DNA of 19,801 nucleotides from Actinomycetes bacterium (GTDB lineage Bacteria; Actinomycetota; Coriobacteriia; Anaerosomatales; JAJZPX01). Both the position numbers and the translations under genes were made by a program. Every line of letters starts with the position of its first letter. Within the stretch, counting starts at the first letter, position 1. Location of the stretch: NCBI GenBank assembly GCA_021811025.1, contig JAJZPX010000004.1, positions 1-19,801 of the forward strand, given 5' to 3'. The notes below the pieces were generated by a model. That model had not been told where the DNA came from and ran no database searches. It was given only the letters and a program-made list of their open reading frames with translations. Shown here one piece after another: positions 7,529 through 14,945 of the stretch.

Positions 7529-8116
7529 TCACTCGGCGGCCTCGGGCCCTTCGGCGGAGTCCTCCGGCTCGGGCTCGGCGGCAGGCTCTTCGCCCTCCGC
7601 TGCCTCGGCGGCAGGCTCTTCGGCGTGCGCCTCCTCGGCGGCCGCGACCATCTGCGCCTCGGCCGCGCCGCCGACCGGCACGATCCGCACGATCAGCTCG
7701 GCCTTCACGTTCTCGTGCACCGCGACCGTCACCGGATGCTCGCCGAGGCTCTTGATGTGCCCGTGGATGTCGAGCCGGCGCTTTTCCACGTCGACGCCGA
7801 GCTGGTCCGCGATCGCCTCGGCCACCATGCCCGACGTGACGGAGCCGTACAGGCGGCCCTCCTCGCCGGCCTTGGCCTCGACGACGATCCGCTTCCCCGC
7901 GATCGCCGACGCGAGCTCCTCCGCCTCGGCCCGCCTGGCGGTCTCGCGCTTCGCGATGTTGCCCTTGCGCGCATCGAGCTGCTTGAGGTTCCCCGCGGTG
8001 GCCTCCACCGCGAGCTTTCGGGGGAAGAGGTAGTTCACCGCGAACCCACGGGCGACGTCCACGACCTCGCCCTCACGGCCCTTCCCCTTCACCTCGTCCA
8101 GAAGGATGACCTTCAT
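7529..8116 (-). CDS. rplI: 50S ribosomal protein L9 with acidic C-terminal extension
   Basis: 195 residues. L9 binds 23S rRNA near the L1 stalk and helps maintain reading frame. The signature N-terminal domain reads MKVILLDEVKGKGREGEVVD, then VARGFAVNYLFPRKLA (residues 21-36), followed by the long connecting helix and a C-terminal domain ending at about 148 with AELIVRIVPV. The remaining 45 or so residues form an Ala/Glu/Pro-rich tail with repeated EEPAAE, beyond the usual length of about 150. The ATG at 8116 follows GAAGGAG at good spacing; the annotated-looking upstream methionine has no support. It lies 55 bp after the DUF2232 gene in the conserved rpsF-ssb-rpsR-rplI order. Confidence 0.96.
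   Translation of the reverse strand: MKVILLDEVKGKGREGEVVDVARGFAVNYLFPRKLAVEATAGNLKQLDARKGNIAKRETARRAEAEELASAIAGKRIVVEAKAGEEGRLYGSVTSGMVAEAIADQLGVDVEKRRLDIHGHIKSLGEHPVTVAVHENVKAELIVRIVPVGGAAEAQMVAAAEEAHAEEPAAEAAEGEEPAAEPEPEDSAEGPEAAE
7574..7622. repeat. Direct repeat in the acidic tail of rplI
   Basis: The 19-mer CTCGGCGGCAGGCTCTTCG occurs at 7574-7592 and again at 7604-7622, a 30-bp period. It encodes the repeated Glu-Glu-Pro-Ala-Ala-Glu block of the L9 tail. Slippage at this repeat could change the tail length between strains. Confidence 0.8.
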
Positions 8117-8171
8117 CGAGTTTCTCCTTCCCCGGCCGCCGGCTTGCACGCCGACGCCCCAGGTCCTGTTC

Positions 8172-9164
8172 TCATTCCTCGCCGGTCGGCTGTTCGATCT
8201 CTTCGGCCGGCTGCGCCTCGCTCCCCCGAGGGAGCTTCCGCAGGTTCACCCACAGGTCGATCAGGCCGGTGAGGCCGACGAGGCCCATCGGCACGAGCAC
8301 GGCGGTCATCGGCTCGGTGATCGCGAGGAACACGTACCCTACCCCGCGGCCGACACGGCCCATCCCCGCCTTCTTGTACAGGCCCGCGAAAACCGCCAGG
8401 CCCTGCACGGCGAGCAGCGCTCCGGTCACGCGCACTACGTTCAGGCCGACTAGCGCGGCCGCGCCGTCGGGCTGGCGCGTGAAGCGCGACACCGCCAGCA
8501 GTCCGAGCCCGGCGATGATGCCCCACGTCAGATGCCAGCTCAAGTCCAGCCGGTCGAGCGGCGGCAGCGCGCGTGCCTCTTCCACGCCCGCGCTGCGCGC
8601 CTGCCACCCCACCACGTACGTGGCGATCAGCCCGGCGAGGCCCGATTCGACCACGAGAAACGCCGGCCACTGGTGGAGCCCCTCGCGAGCGCTCTGCAGC
8701 ATCACCGCGACCTGGCTCGGCGAGACCGAGCCACCGGCCGACTTGGCGAGGATGTCGAGCAACTCCGCGCTGGAGCGCTGCATCAACCCGATGACGTCCG
8801 TATGGCCGGCGGCCGCCTCGAGCGCGAGCGCTCCGAAAGCGCCGGCGAGCGCGACGGCGGACACCACGCCGACCACGTGCCAGGGCGAGCGCTTGCGCAG
8901 CGCGAGCGCCGCGTACGGCCCCGCGACCGCGAGCACCGCGCCGGTCAGCAGACCCGGGAGAAGGCCGCCCGACGCGGCAACGGCCGTCGCCGCGAGCACC
9001 ACGACGCCCGCGAAGAGCACGCCCCGGCGGTATGTGAGCCACGCGAGCGCCAGCGCGCACAGAGGGACGCCGAGCACCGGCGCCCCGAGCACGAGCAGAG
9101 AGGCGACCAGGCATCCCAGGCTCACCAGAACGGCGTCGCGCATGTCGGCGAACGTCGGCCGCAT
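8172..9164 (-). CDS. DUF2232 (YybS-like) multipass membrane protein
   Basis: 330 residues. Mostly hydrophobic with about seven or eight membrane segments: near residues 12-45, 48-85, 97-115, 167-185, 212-228, 240-265 and 282-305. It ends in a charged, Glu-rich cytoplasmic tail. Length, topology and position immediately between rpsR and rplI match the DUF2232/YybS family, which occupies this spot in many Gram-positive genomes. Biochemical function is not established; the family resembles small-molecule transport proteins. The start ATG at 9164 abuts the rpsR stop codon directly, so the two are translationally coupled. The amphipathic stretch around 127-160 (SSAELLDILAKSAGGSVSPS) probably lies outside the membrane, as in other family members. 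Confidence 0.8.
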   Translation of the reverse strand: MRPTFADMRDAVLVSLGCLVASLLVLGAPVLGVPLCALALAWLTYRRGVLFAGVVVLAATAVAASGGLLPGLLTGAVLAVAGPYAALALRKRSPWHVVGVVSAVALAGAFGALALEAAAGHTDVIGLMQRSSAELLDILAKSAGGSVSPSQVAVMLQSAREGLHQWPAFLVVESGLAGLIATYVVGWQARSAGVEEARALPPLDRLDLSWHLTWGIIAGLGLLAVSRFTRQPDGAAALVGLNVVRVTGALLAVQGLAVFAGLYKKAGMGRVGRGVGYVFLAITEPMTAVLVPMGLVGLTGLIDLWVNLRKLPRGSEAQPAEEIEQPTGEE

Positions 9165-9431
9165 CTAGCCGCGCCTTCCCTTGCCTTCCGTCTTGCTGCT
9201 GATCACGGGCACCGCGTAGGGCAGCAGCGCCACCTCGCGCGCGCGCTTGATGGCGATCGACACCTGGTGCTGGTGCTGGGCGCAGTTGCCCGACACCCGA
9301 CGCGGCTTGATCTTGCCGCGGTCGGTCATGAACTTGCGCAGCATCTGGCTGTCCTTGTAGTCCACGTACTCGACGTGGTCCTTGCAGAACACGCAGAACT
9401 TACGCTTCGGCTTGCGTGCGTACTCGGCCAT
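9165..9431 (-). CDS. rpsR: 30S ribosomal protein S18
   Basis: 88 residues. S18 binds 16S rRNA with S6 on the small-subunit platform. The sequence begins MAEYARKPKRKFCVFCKDHV with the CxxC pair (C13, C16) of the zinc-ribbon-type S18, continues YVDYKDSQMLRKFMTDRGKI and has the conserved RRVSGNCAQHQHQVSIAIKR core, followed by AREVALLPYA. C50 and H53 could complete a metal site, suggesting the zinc-binding (C+) form. ATG 9431 is preceded by GAAGGGGAA. It lies downstream of ssb and immediately before DUF2232. Confidence 0.97.
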   Translation of the reverse strand: MAEYARKPKRKFCVFCKDHVEYVDYKDSQMLRKFMTDRGKIKPRRVSGNCAQHQHQVSIAIKRAREVALLPYAVPVISSKTEGKGRRG

Positions 9432-9525
9432 TTCCCCTTCTACCTCCCTTCCTCGTCTCGTTCCGAGACGGGTCACAGGCGACGCAGGCGGGAGGGGTCC
9501 GCCGCGTGCCCTGAAGCGTCATGCG

Positions 9526-9945
9526 CTAGAACGGGATCTCCTCGCCGTCCAGGTCTCCCGCCGGCTGCGAGCCGGCGGAGACCCCGCCCGACGGCTCGTA
9601 CGTCCCGCCGCCCTCGCGAGGGCTCAACGGCTCGATGTCGTCGGCGATGATCTCGACGCCCGAGCGCTTCTCTCCGGCCGGGCTCTCCCACTCGCGCCAG
9701 CGCAGCTTGCCGTCGACGGCGATCTTCGAGCCCTTGTGGAGGATCTTCGCAAGCCCTTCCGCTCTGCCGGCGAACGTCGTGACGTCGAAGTAGTTGGGAA
9801 AGTCCTCCCACTCACCGCTCGTCGCGTTCTTGCGCCGGTCGTTGACGGCCACACGCAGCTTGAGCACGCTCATGCCGCTGCCGGTCGAACGCAGTTCGGG
9901 ATCCTTCGTCAGATTCCCCGTGATCATCACGCGGTTGATGCTCAT
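9526..9945 (-). CDS. ssb: Single-stranded DNA-binding protein
   Basis: 139 residues. SSB coats single-stranded DNA during replication and repair and recruits partners through its C-terminal tip. The OB-fold occupies residues 1-107: MSINRVMITGNLTKDPELRS, then the LRVAVNDRR strand, FPNYFDVTTFAGRAE and KGSKIAVDGKLRWREWE. A short Gly/Ser/Pro linker (111-129) leads to the acidic tip DLDGEEIPF, matching the usual DDDIPF-type ending. The ATG at 9945 follows GAGGTG at good spacing; the ORF could open three codons earlier. It sits 27 nt downstream of rpsF, the common rpsF-ssb-rpsR arrangement. Confidence 0.96.
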   Translation of the reverse strand: MSINRVMITGNLTKDPELRSTGSGMSVLKLRVAVNDRRKNATSGEWEDFPNYFDVTTFAGRAEGLAKILHKGSKIAVDGKLRWREWESPAGEKRSGVEIIADDIEPLSPREGGGTYEPSGGVSAGSQPAGDLDGEEIPF

Positions 9946-9972
9946 TCCAAACACCTCGCCTTACTGCGGGCG

Positions 9973-10293
9973 TCACTCGCCCGCCTTCTTCTCGGCCGCC
10001 TTTTCATGGCCGTCCCGACGGACGATCATGAAGCGGACCACCGGATCCGTGATGTGCAGGACGCGGTCCAACTCGGCGACGTTGGCGGTCGGCGCGTGGA
10101 AGTGCACGACGGTGTAGTCACCGTCGGTGAGACCGTCGATCTCGTAGGCGAGGCGGCGGCGCCCCCACGCCTCGGTGGAATCGACGACGCCTCCGTCCAC
10201 GGCGATGATGCCGTTGATCTTCTCGAGCGCAGCGGCGCGAGCCTCTTCGTCGAGGGAAGGGTCGAGGACGAGCATGAGCTCGTAAGCCTTCAT
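9973..10293 (-). CDS. rpsF: 30S ribosomal protein S6
   Basis: 106 residues, a normal S6 length. S6 forms a heterodimer with S18 and binds the central domain of 16S rRNA. Family signs are the opening MKAYELMLVLDPSLDEEA, the WGRRRLAYEIDGLTDGDYTV segment (residues 47-66), the FHAPTANVAELDR helix and the ITDPVVRFMIVRRD strand near the end. A short Lys/Glu tail follows. ATG 10293 has an excellent GGAGGAGGTGA ribosome site. It is the first gene of the block, about 80 bp downstream of a sigma70-like promoter. Confidence 0.97.
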   Translation of the reverse strand: MKAYELMLVLDPSLDEEARAAALEKINGIIAVDGGVVDSTEAWGRRRLAYEIDGLTDGDYTVVHFHAPTANVAELDRVLHITDPVVRFMIVRRDGHEKAAEKKAGE

Positions 10294-10370
10294 TCGTTCA
10301 CCTCCTCCGGACTTGAGTCGGCCCCGGGACTTGTGAAGGCGTCTGCCCGGAGCAGGAAATGAGCCTCCGA

Positions 10371-10399
10371 AGTGTATCACCGACCCCCGCCCTGCACAA
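10371..10399 (-). promoter_or_regulatory. Likely sigma70-type promoter of the rpsF operon
   Basis: On the minus strand, -35 TTGTGC (10394-10399) and -10 TACACT (10371-10376) are separated by exactly 17 bp. The rpsF start lies 77 bp beyond the -10. The 162-bp gap 10294-10455 holds this promoter and a short inverted repeat, GACCC-TC-GGGTC (10409-10420), of unclear function. Confidence 0.6.
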
Positions 10400-10419
10400 C
10401 GGCACTCTGACCCTCGGGT

Positions 10420-10459
10420 CTGACACGCTCCGCGGCGTTTCCTCGAGTCTGAGCGTCAG
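10420..10459 (-). terminator. Weak hairpin at the end of the M23 gene
   Basis: CTGACACGCTC (10420-10430) pairs with GAGCGTCAG (10451-10459) apart from a 2-nt bulge, around a 20-nt interior. It overlaps the M23 stop codon (10456-10458) and lies just upstream of the rpsF promoter. There is no T-tract, so termination here is only possible. Confidence 0.3.
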
Positions 10460-11340
10460 CACCTCCTGTGCAGACGCACGGGGACGGCCTCCGCGACCGA
10501 TCCGAGCCGGGGCCTCCTTCGCCAGGCGGGAGACAGCAGCGCGACTGCGACCATCAGCACGCCGAGCGCGACGGCGCCCGATCTCAGCCGTTCCCCGAAC
10601 GCCTCAAGGTCGGGAAGCGGCACCGGGGGCGGGGCGGCAGGGCGCAGAGGCACGTGCATGGCCCGTCCCCGCAGCGCTCCGGCCGCTCGCGGCACGAGCG
10701 CCGCCACGGAGAACGCGGCGGCCGCGGCGGGCGGCGGGGCGGCGACGTGCGGAGCGGCGACATGCGGCGCGTCCGGCACAGCGACCTCGGGCACGGCGGG
10801 AACCGGCGTTCGAGGACCGGGCGCGCGCACCGGAGCGGGCGGGGCGGCAGGCTGCGGCTGCACGGGAGGCGGCTCGGGCGGCTCCTCTGCCATCAGCTCG
10901 GCAGGATCCAGGTACGTCTCCCCCTGCCGGACGCTGAGATGCACGTGCGCCTGCCGCGACGACGCGTCGCCCTCCGCCGCGAGCTCGCCCAGCACGCTCC
11001 CGGCGCTCACCGCGCGCCCTTTCTCCACGTGCAACGAGGTGAGCGGGAGGCACGTGACCTTCAGCCCTCCCGAAGTGACTATCGTGACGCCGAGGACCTC
11101 GCCCCCCTCGGACGGCAGTCGCCCCGCGAAGGACACGGTCCCAGCTACCGGGGCGGAGACGGGCTGCCCCTCGGCTGCCGCAAGGTCCAGCCCCCGGTGC
11201 ACCCCGACGGCGCACGGGACCCCGAACGCGATCAGCATCTTGCCGGGCACCGGGGGCCGGAGCTCACCTGCCGACGCAGGAGCGGGCAAGGCCCACAGCA
11301 GACAGCCCAGGACGGCCGCGAACGCACGACGGAAGCGCAT
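10456..11340 (-). CDS. M23-family metallopeptidase-like envelope protein
   Basis: 294 residues. A signal peptide (residues 1-24, ending PAPASA) precedes an M23/LytM-type domain (about 30-150). Visible metal-site elements are H48 and D52 in GVHRGLDLAA and the HVH pair H132/H134. The order H-x3-D then H-x-H is that of zinc endopeptidases that cut peptidoglycan cross-bridges. A Pro/Ala-rich stretch (about 153-245) follows, then a hydrophobic segment (about 268-285) with a positively charged end, so the domain is probably tethered to the membrane by a flexible stalk. The ATG at 11340 is chosen for its GGAGGGGG ribosome site and the signal peptide. It follows the TiaS-like gene after 119 bp on the same strand and might or might not share its transcript. 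The core is short and lightly diverged, so enzymatic activity is probable but unproven. Confidence 0.85.
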   Translation of the reverse strand: MRFRRAFAAVLGCLLWALPAPASAGELRPPVPGKMLIAFGVPCAVGVHRGLDLAAAEGQPVSAPVAGTVSFAGRLPSEGGEVLGVTIVTSGGLKVTCLPLTSLHVEKGRAVSAGSVLGELAAEGDASSRQAHVHLSVRQGETYLDPAELMAEEPPEPPPVQPQPAAPPAPVRAPGPRTPVPAVPEVAVPDAPHVAAPHVAAPPPAAAAAFSVAALVPRAAGALRGRAMHVPLRPAAPPPVPLPDLEAFGERLRSGAVALGVLMVAVALLSPAWRRRPRLGSVAEAVPVRLHRRC

Positions 11341-11459
11341 GCGATACCCCCTCCACGAAGCGAGCCGGAACTCGGCCGCCGAGGAGGGGGCGCGGCGGCC
11401 TCTACGAACAAGTGTTCGCCATCCACGCGCGGATTCCTCCGCCGTTCGCCGATAGAAGG

Positions 11460-12191
11460 CTACGCGCTCTTCGCCTTGGGCTGCTTCACGGGCAGGCTGA
11501 GCCAGACGCCCGGCGATTCCGGCACGATCGGCACCGCCGCCTCTCCGCCCCACAGGTTCGGTCGGAGCCAGCCGTTCGTGCGCACCACGTCGTCGAGGCG
11601 AGGCGTCGCGACGTTGCGCTCGATGGGCAGGACCGTCATGCCGCCGTCCTCCAACGCGCCGACGGTCACCTCTTCCGGCCAGTCGCGCAGCCGGCCGAAC
11701 TCAACGAAGCGCCCAGACCAGCCCCATGCCGACAGCCCGGCTCCCGCGGCCGCGCCGATGATGCCGTCGTTCGTCCCGCCCAGCCCCGCGAGGTGAGCGC
11801 CCCGTGCGGCCTGCATCGCCTCCGCCTGCGTCGTCACACGGCGAGCCGCCAACCGGCCGAACGAGATCAGCCGCTCCAGCGCCTCGTCGCCCTCGCACGC
11901 CACGCACACGCCGGGATCGCTGCCCTCGACGAAGTGCCTCGCGACGTGCTCCGCGGCGCGCTCGGCGAGGAGCGGCGCCACCGAGCGGTCGGGGACGTCG
12001 AGGATCGCGCACGCGGAGCTGTTGTGCGACGTGTAGGGGATCGCGGGGTCCACGAGGAGCTGCTGCCGCACGACGCCCCACAGCGTCACGCCCTCGGGCA
12101 GCTCGTTCCCGGCGAACCATCGCACGAGCTTGCCCGTGCCGCGCCCGCAGTCCAGCGTGTCGGTGTCGTCGAAGCATACGTACGCGCGCAT
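11460..12191 (-). CDS. TiaS-like DDTD protein of unknown function
   Basis: 243 residues, soluble. It opens MRAYVCFDDTDTLDCGRGTG, which closely resembles the N-terminal nucleotide-binding signature (GIDDTDS) of the archaeal tRNA(Ile2) agmatinylcytidine synthetase TiaS and related COG1571 proteins. IPYTSHNSSACAI (residues 51-63) parallels the IPWKTRGNGA segment of that family. TiaS is much longer, with OB-fold and zinc-ribbon domains missing here, so tRNA modification should not be assumed. Later features are a CVAC pair (96-99) and the Gly-rich GLGGTNDGIIGAAAGAGLSAWG. The ATG follows the DUF2149 stop codon with no gap and has GGAGGGAA upstream, so it is translated with the motor-like genes. 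A phosphotransfer or ATP-using role for the envelope system is possible. Confidence 0.6.
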   Translation of the reverse strand: MRAYVCFDDTDTLDCGRGTGKLVRWFAGNELPEGVTLWGVVRQQLLVDPAIPYTSHNSSACAILDVPDRSVAPLLAERAAEHVARHFVEGSDPGVCVACEGDEALERLISFGRLAARRVTTQAEAMQAARGAHLAGLGGTNDGIIGAAAGAGLSAWGWSGRFVEFGRLRDWPEEVTVGALEDGGMTVLPIERNVATPRLDDVVRTNGWLRPNLWGGEAAVPIVPESPGVWLSLPVKQPKAKSA

Positions 12192-12533
12192 CTAGTTCCC
12201 TCCGGTCTCGGTCGTCGGCAGCCAAACCACGTTGCCGTTGTCCAGGCGATACACGGTCCCTATCGGCGTGCCGCCGACCTGTGCCCGCTGCCCCGTGTTG
12301 CGCAGGCGCTCGATCTTGTCGCCCTTCTTCTGAATGAGCTCCATGTTCGGCCCGCCGGGATCCTTCACGATCGTGAGGTCGCCTTTCGAGAGCAGCTCCT
12401 TCAGGCCGAAGCCGGAGAGCGCCACTACGAGGAACCCGACGCCGATGAGCAGGGCGACGTCGAACAAGTTGACCACGGCGGTGGCGGGCTCTTCGTGGTG
12501 CAGGTCCGCCGAGATGCTCCGGCGGCGCGACAT
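12192..12533 (-). CDS. DUF2149-like (ExbD/TolR-like) membrane protein
   Basis: 113 residues. A short basic cytoplasmic head (SRRRSISADLHHEEPA) leads into one membrane helix (about residues 23-41), TAVVNLFDVALLIGVGFLVV. An aspartate near its start (NLFDVAL) sits where ExbD/TolR/MotB proteins keep their proton-path Asp. The exported part ends in IEKLR-like and GTVYRLDNGNVVWLP strands, consistent with DUF2149, a family I recall next to MotA/TolQ/ExbB genes, notably in methanogens. It would pair with the upstream ExbB-like protein as a small stator. ATG 12533 is preferred because TAGGGG precedes it; an upstream ATG at 12557 would overlap the ExbB-like gene. The stop abuts the next start. Confidence 0.7.
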   Translation of the reverse strand: MSRRRSISADLHHEEPATAVVNLFDVALLIGVGFLVVALSGFGLKELLSKGDLTIVKDPGGPNMELIQKKGDKIERLRNTGQRAQVGGTPIGTVYRLDNGNVVWLPTTETGGN

Positions 12534-12543
12534 GAACGAACCC

Positions 12544-13215
12544 CTACGCGGCTTCATGGGGCAGCTCCAGAAGGTCGAGGACGTATTCGATGTCCGAGAG
12601 GTCCTGGGTGTAGAGGCGATCGCGAACCACTGCGATGAGGAACGCCGCGCCGCCGATGACGAGGCCGAGCACCGTCGTCGAGAACGCCACGACCAGCTTG
12701 TTCGACAGCGTTTGCACGTCGCCGTTCGCGAGCGCGACGAGCGCGGGACTGATCGGGATGAGCGTCGTCATCAAGCCGAGGATGGGCGCGACGCGCACGA
12801 GGATTCGCATCTTCTCGAGCCGCTTGCCCGCGAGGATCTCGATGTCGTTCAGCGTCTTCGTGAGCTTCACCCGCGTCAGCGCCTCCGGCCCGGAGAGGCT
12901 GTCGACGAACGAGGCGGTGAGCCGCCCGTGCCTGAGCCCTTTGAGCGTCGCGAGCGCCTCCGCGCCCTTCCCGGCGGCGAGGTCCCCGCGAACGGACTTC
13001 GCGAGCGCCTCCATCCCGGGCACGGAACGCTTGCCTCGCCGCACCAGGAGCTCAGCCGTCAAGCGGCCGGCCTCGACGATCACGAGCACGAGCGCGCCGA
13101 ACATGACCCACAGTGCGGGGTAGAACAGCGCGGTGGCGACCGCGTACGCGAACACCTCCGGGTGCGACAGCCCGTAGATGGCCCGGTCGAACAAGCGGAC
13201 GAGCGATTCCTCCAT
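12544..13215 (-). CDS. MotA/TolQ/ExbB-family proton channel protein
   Basis: 223 residues. Family members form the ion-conducting stator that powers flagella, Tol-Pal or TonB systems. TM1 is near residues 22-45 (YAVATALFYPALWVMFGALV), followed by a long cytoplasmic loop rich in K, R and E. The paired helices are visible as LVRVAPILGLMTTLIPISPA and LVVAFSTTVLGLVIGGAAFL, which carry the family's AP-x-LGL and TT-x-LGL marks. The acidic C-terminus is short. ATG 13215 has GGGAAGG upstream. It lies 23 bp after the propeller gene and 10 bp before the DUF2149-like gene, so a two-component motor is likely. No TonB, TolA or flagellar gene is near, so the driven partner is unknown. Confidence 0.85.
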   Translation of the reverse strand: MEESLVRLFDRAIYGLSHPEVFAYAVATALFYPALWVMFGALVLVIVEAGRLTAELLVRRGKRSVPGMEALAKSVRGDLAAGKGAEALATLKGLRHGRLTASFVDSLSGPEALTRVKLTKTLNDIEILAGKRLEKMRILVRVAPILGLMTTLIPISPALVALANGDVQTLSNKLVVAFSTTVLGLVIGGAAFLIAVVRDRLYTQDLSDIEYVLDLLELPHEAA

Positions 13216-13238
13216 GTGGACGCCTTCCCGGGTTTGTG

Positions 13239-14945
13239 TCAGATCGGAACGAGCCACGGCCGGGGCCGCAGCAGCAGGCCGAGGCCGTACAGGGTGCCGA
13301 GGATCGAGACGCCCGCGCGGGTCGCCCCCCTCGGCGGCTCGGAAGCGTCGGCGGGCTGGGACGTCTGCTTCTCGTCGACGCGCTCGAAGAGCAGGCCCGT
13401 GCGCGACCCGCTTCCGGCGCCGGCGCCGATCCCGCCCTGTCCGGCACCGCCCGTCCCGGCCGCCCCCGGGCCGCCCGTACCGCCGTTCCCCGCGCCGCCG
13501 GCCGTCCCGAGCCGCACCCTCACGCGCGTCGAGCCGCCCGCCTGCGAGCCCGTCGCGGTCTCGCTCCCGCCGGAGGTCCCGCTTCCCGCCGGCGTGCCCG
13601 ACGTCTCTCCTCCGCCCGATGTCTCGGGAGCCGGCGCCACACCCAGCGGCAGCCAGCGCACGGTGACACCGGTCAGCGCCGGGGTCGTCCGCGCGTCCGT
13701 CGTGGCGAGCCTCGCCTTGTACCTCACTCTGCCGTGCGTGCCCGACGGGAACGTGAAGCTGCCGGAAGTGCCGGCCGACGCCCAGGAGGCCCCTCCGTCG
13801 AGGCTGTACAGCATCTCGACCGACGTCCCTTCCGGCAGTGAGGCCTGCCACGTGATCGAGCGCACCTGCTTGTCGTCGAAGTCGGATCCCACGCTCGCCA
13901 CCGGTGTCTCACCGGAGGCCTGGTAGCCGTACGCGAGCACGCGGCCCTCTCCGCCCTTGCCGAAGTCGTCGGCGACGTACACCGTGCCGTCCGGGCCGAC
14001 GTCGATCCCGCGAGGGTTCGTGACGTCCTCGGCCGAGCCGTCCTGCGCGCCGAACTCGTTCAGTACCGTCTTGGTCGCGCGGTCCACGTCGAGCACGCGG
14101 CCGCCCGGTCCGCTGAGGTCGTAGTCGTCGGCGATGTAGACGTGCTCCCGCCCGTCGGGCCCCGTCGCGGCCGCGGCGCTCGCCGGGTCGTACCGCTTCT
14201 CCTGCAGGCCCGCGACGTCGGCCGCCCCGAACGACCACACGACGCGCGACGTCGCCCGGTCGTAGATGCGTACCTCCTTCAGCTGCTCGTCCGCGACGAT
14301 GACCTCGGCGCCGTCGTGCAGCCAGTGCGCCGACTTCGCCTTCGCGATCCCGCCGGGCGCCTCCCATACGACTCCCCGCGCCGGGTCGACCTCGGCGACC
14401 CGCGGCCCGCGAACGCTCTCGGCGATCAGCAGCCGCCCGTCAGGCGCGTCGTTCAGGCGCTCGACCCCGAAGGGGTCCATCACTCCGAGCCCGTCGTGCG
14501 TCGACTCGCCGGTCCCGTAGACGAGGGTCGACCCTCCGTCCCGCGAGAGCTCGACCACCTTCAGGTCGTCGCGCAGCGCCAGCAGGAAGTCCCCGTTCGA
14601 GAGGCGCTGCGCGTACCACGACCGCCCGGGCGTGGCCCACGCGGTCACCTTCGACGGCGTCCACTCCACGATCTTCTGCCGCTCGGAGTCCGTGATCACG
14701 AACCCGCCGGGGAACGCGTCCACCGACCGTACGCGCGGCACCGTGCCGCTCCACGCGATCCCGCCCTGCGACTCGAGCGCGCCGAGCATCCACGACGAAC
14801 GCACGCCGCGCGGCAGCCTCGCCTCGTTCGCCGAGGTCCACTCCCGCCACGGCTCCGCCTGTGCGGCTCCGGCGAGCAGCGGCAGGTTCCACGCCGCGAT
14901 CGCGGCGAGGACGAGGAGCCCGACGGTCCTTCGGCGCAGCATCAT
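13239..14945 (-). CDS. Secreted beta-propeller protein with Gly/Ser stalk
   Basis: 568 residues. A signal peptide (1-30, ending GAAQA) precedes a propeller of PQQ/arylsulfotransferase-like type (about 40-345), with repeated strands such as RLSNGDFLLALRDDLKVVEL, DGRLLIAESVRGPRVAEVDP and GIDVGPDGTVYVADD. A beta-sandwich-like domain (about 350-420) holds LYSLDGGASWASAG. A stalk of about 90 residues rich in Gly, Ser and Thr follows (425-515), then a charged stretch and a hydrophobic C-terminal segment (about 547-562) that may anchor it. No catalytic residues of arylsulfate sulfotransferase are obvious, so a binding role on the outer face of the membrane is as likely. It starts at ATG 14945 in an ATGA overlap with the ECF-type gene. 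Confidence 0.8.
   Translation of the reverse strand: MMLRRRTVGLLVLAAIAAWNLPLLAGAAQAEPWREWTSANEARLPRGVRSSWMLGALESQGGIAWSGTVPRVRSVDAFPGGFVITDSERQKIVEWTPSKVTAWATPGRSWYAQRLSNGDFLLALRDDLKVVELSRDGGSTLVYGTGESTHDGLGVMDPFGVERLNDAPDGRLLIAESVRGPRVAEVDPARGVVWEAPGGIAKAKSAHWLHDGAEVIVADEQLKEVRIYDRATSRVVWSFGAADVAGLQEKRYDPASAAAATGPDGREHVYIADDYDLSGPGGRVLDVDRATKTVLNEFGAQDGSAEDVTNPRGIDVGPDGTVYVADDFGKGGEGRVLAYGYQASGETPVASVGSDFDDKQVRSITWQASLPEGTSVEMLYSLDGGASWASAGTSGSFTFPSGTHGRVRYKARLATTDARTTPALTGVTVRWLPLGVAPAPETSGGGETSGTPAGSGTSGGSETATGSQAGGSTRVRVRLGTAGGAGNGGTGGPGAAGTGGAGQGGIGAGAGSGSRTGLLFERVDEKQTSQPADASEPPRGATRAGVSILGTLYGLGLLLRPRPWLVPI

Noticed and set aside
5485..7755. 756-aa plus-strand open frame
   Set aside because: Antisense to dnaB and rplI, with low-complexity composition and no domain-like sequence.
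13239..14945. Functional arylsulfate sulfotransferase
   Set aside because: The propeller strands resemble this family, but the catalytic histidine/arginine pattern was not identifiable and the C-terminal stalk is atypical.
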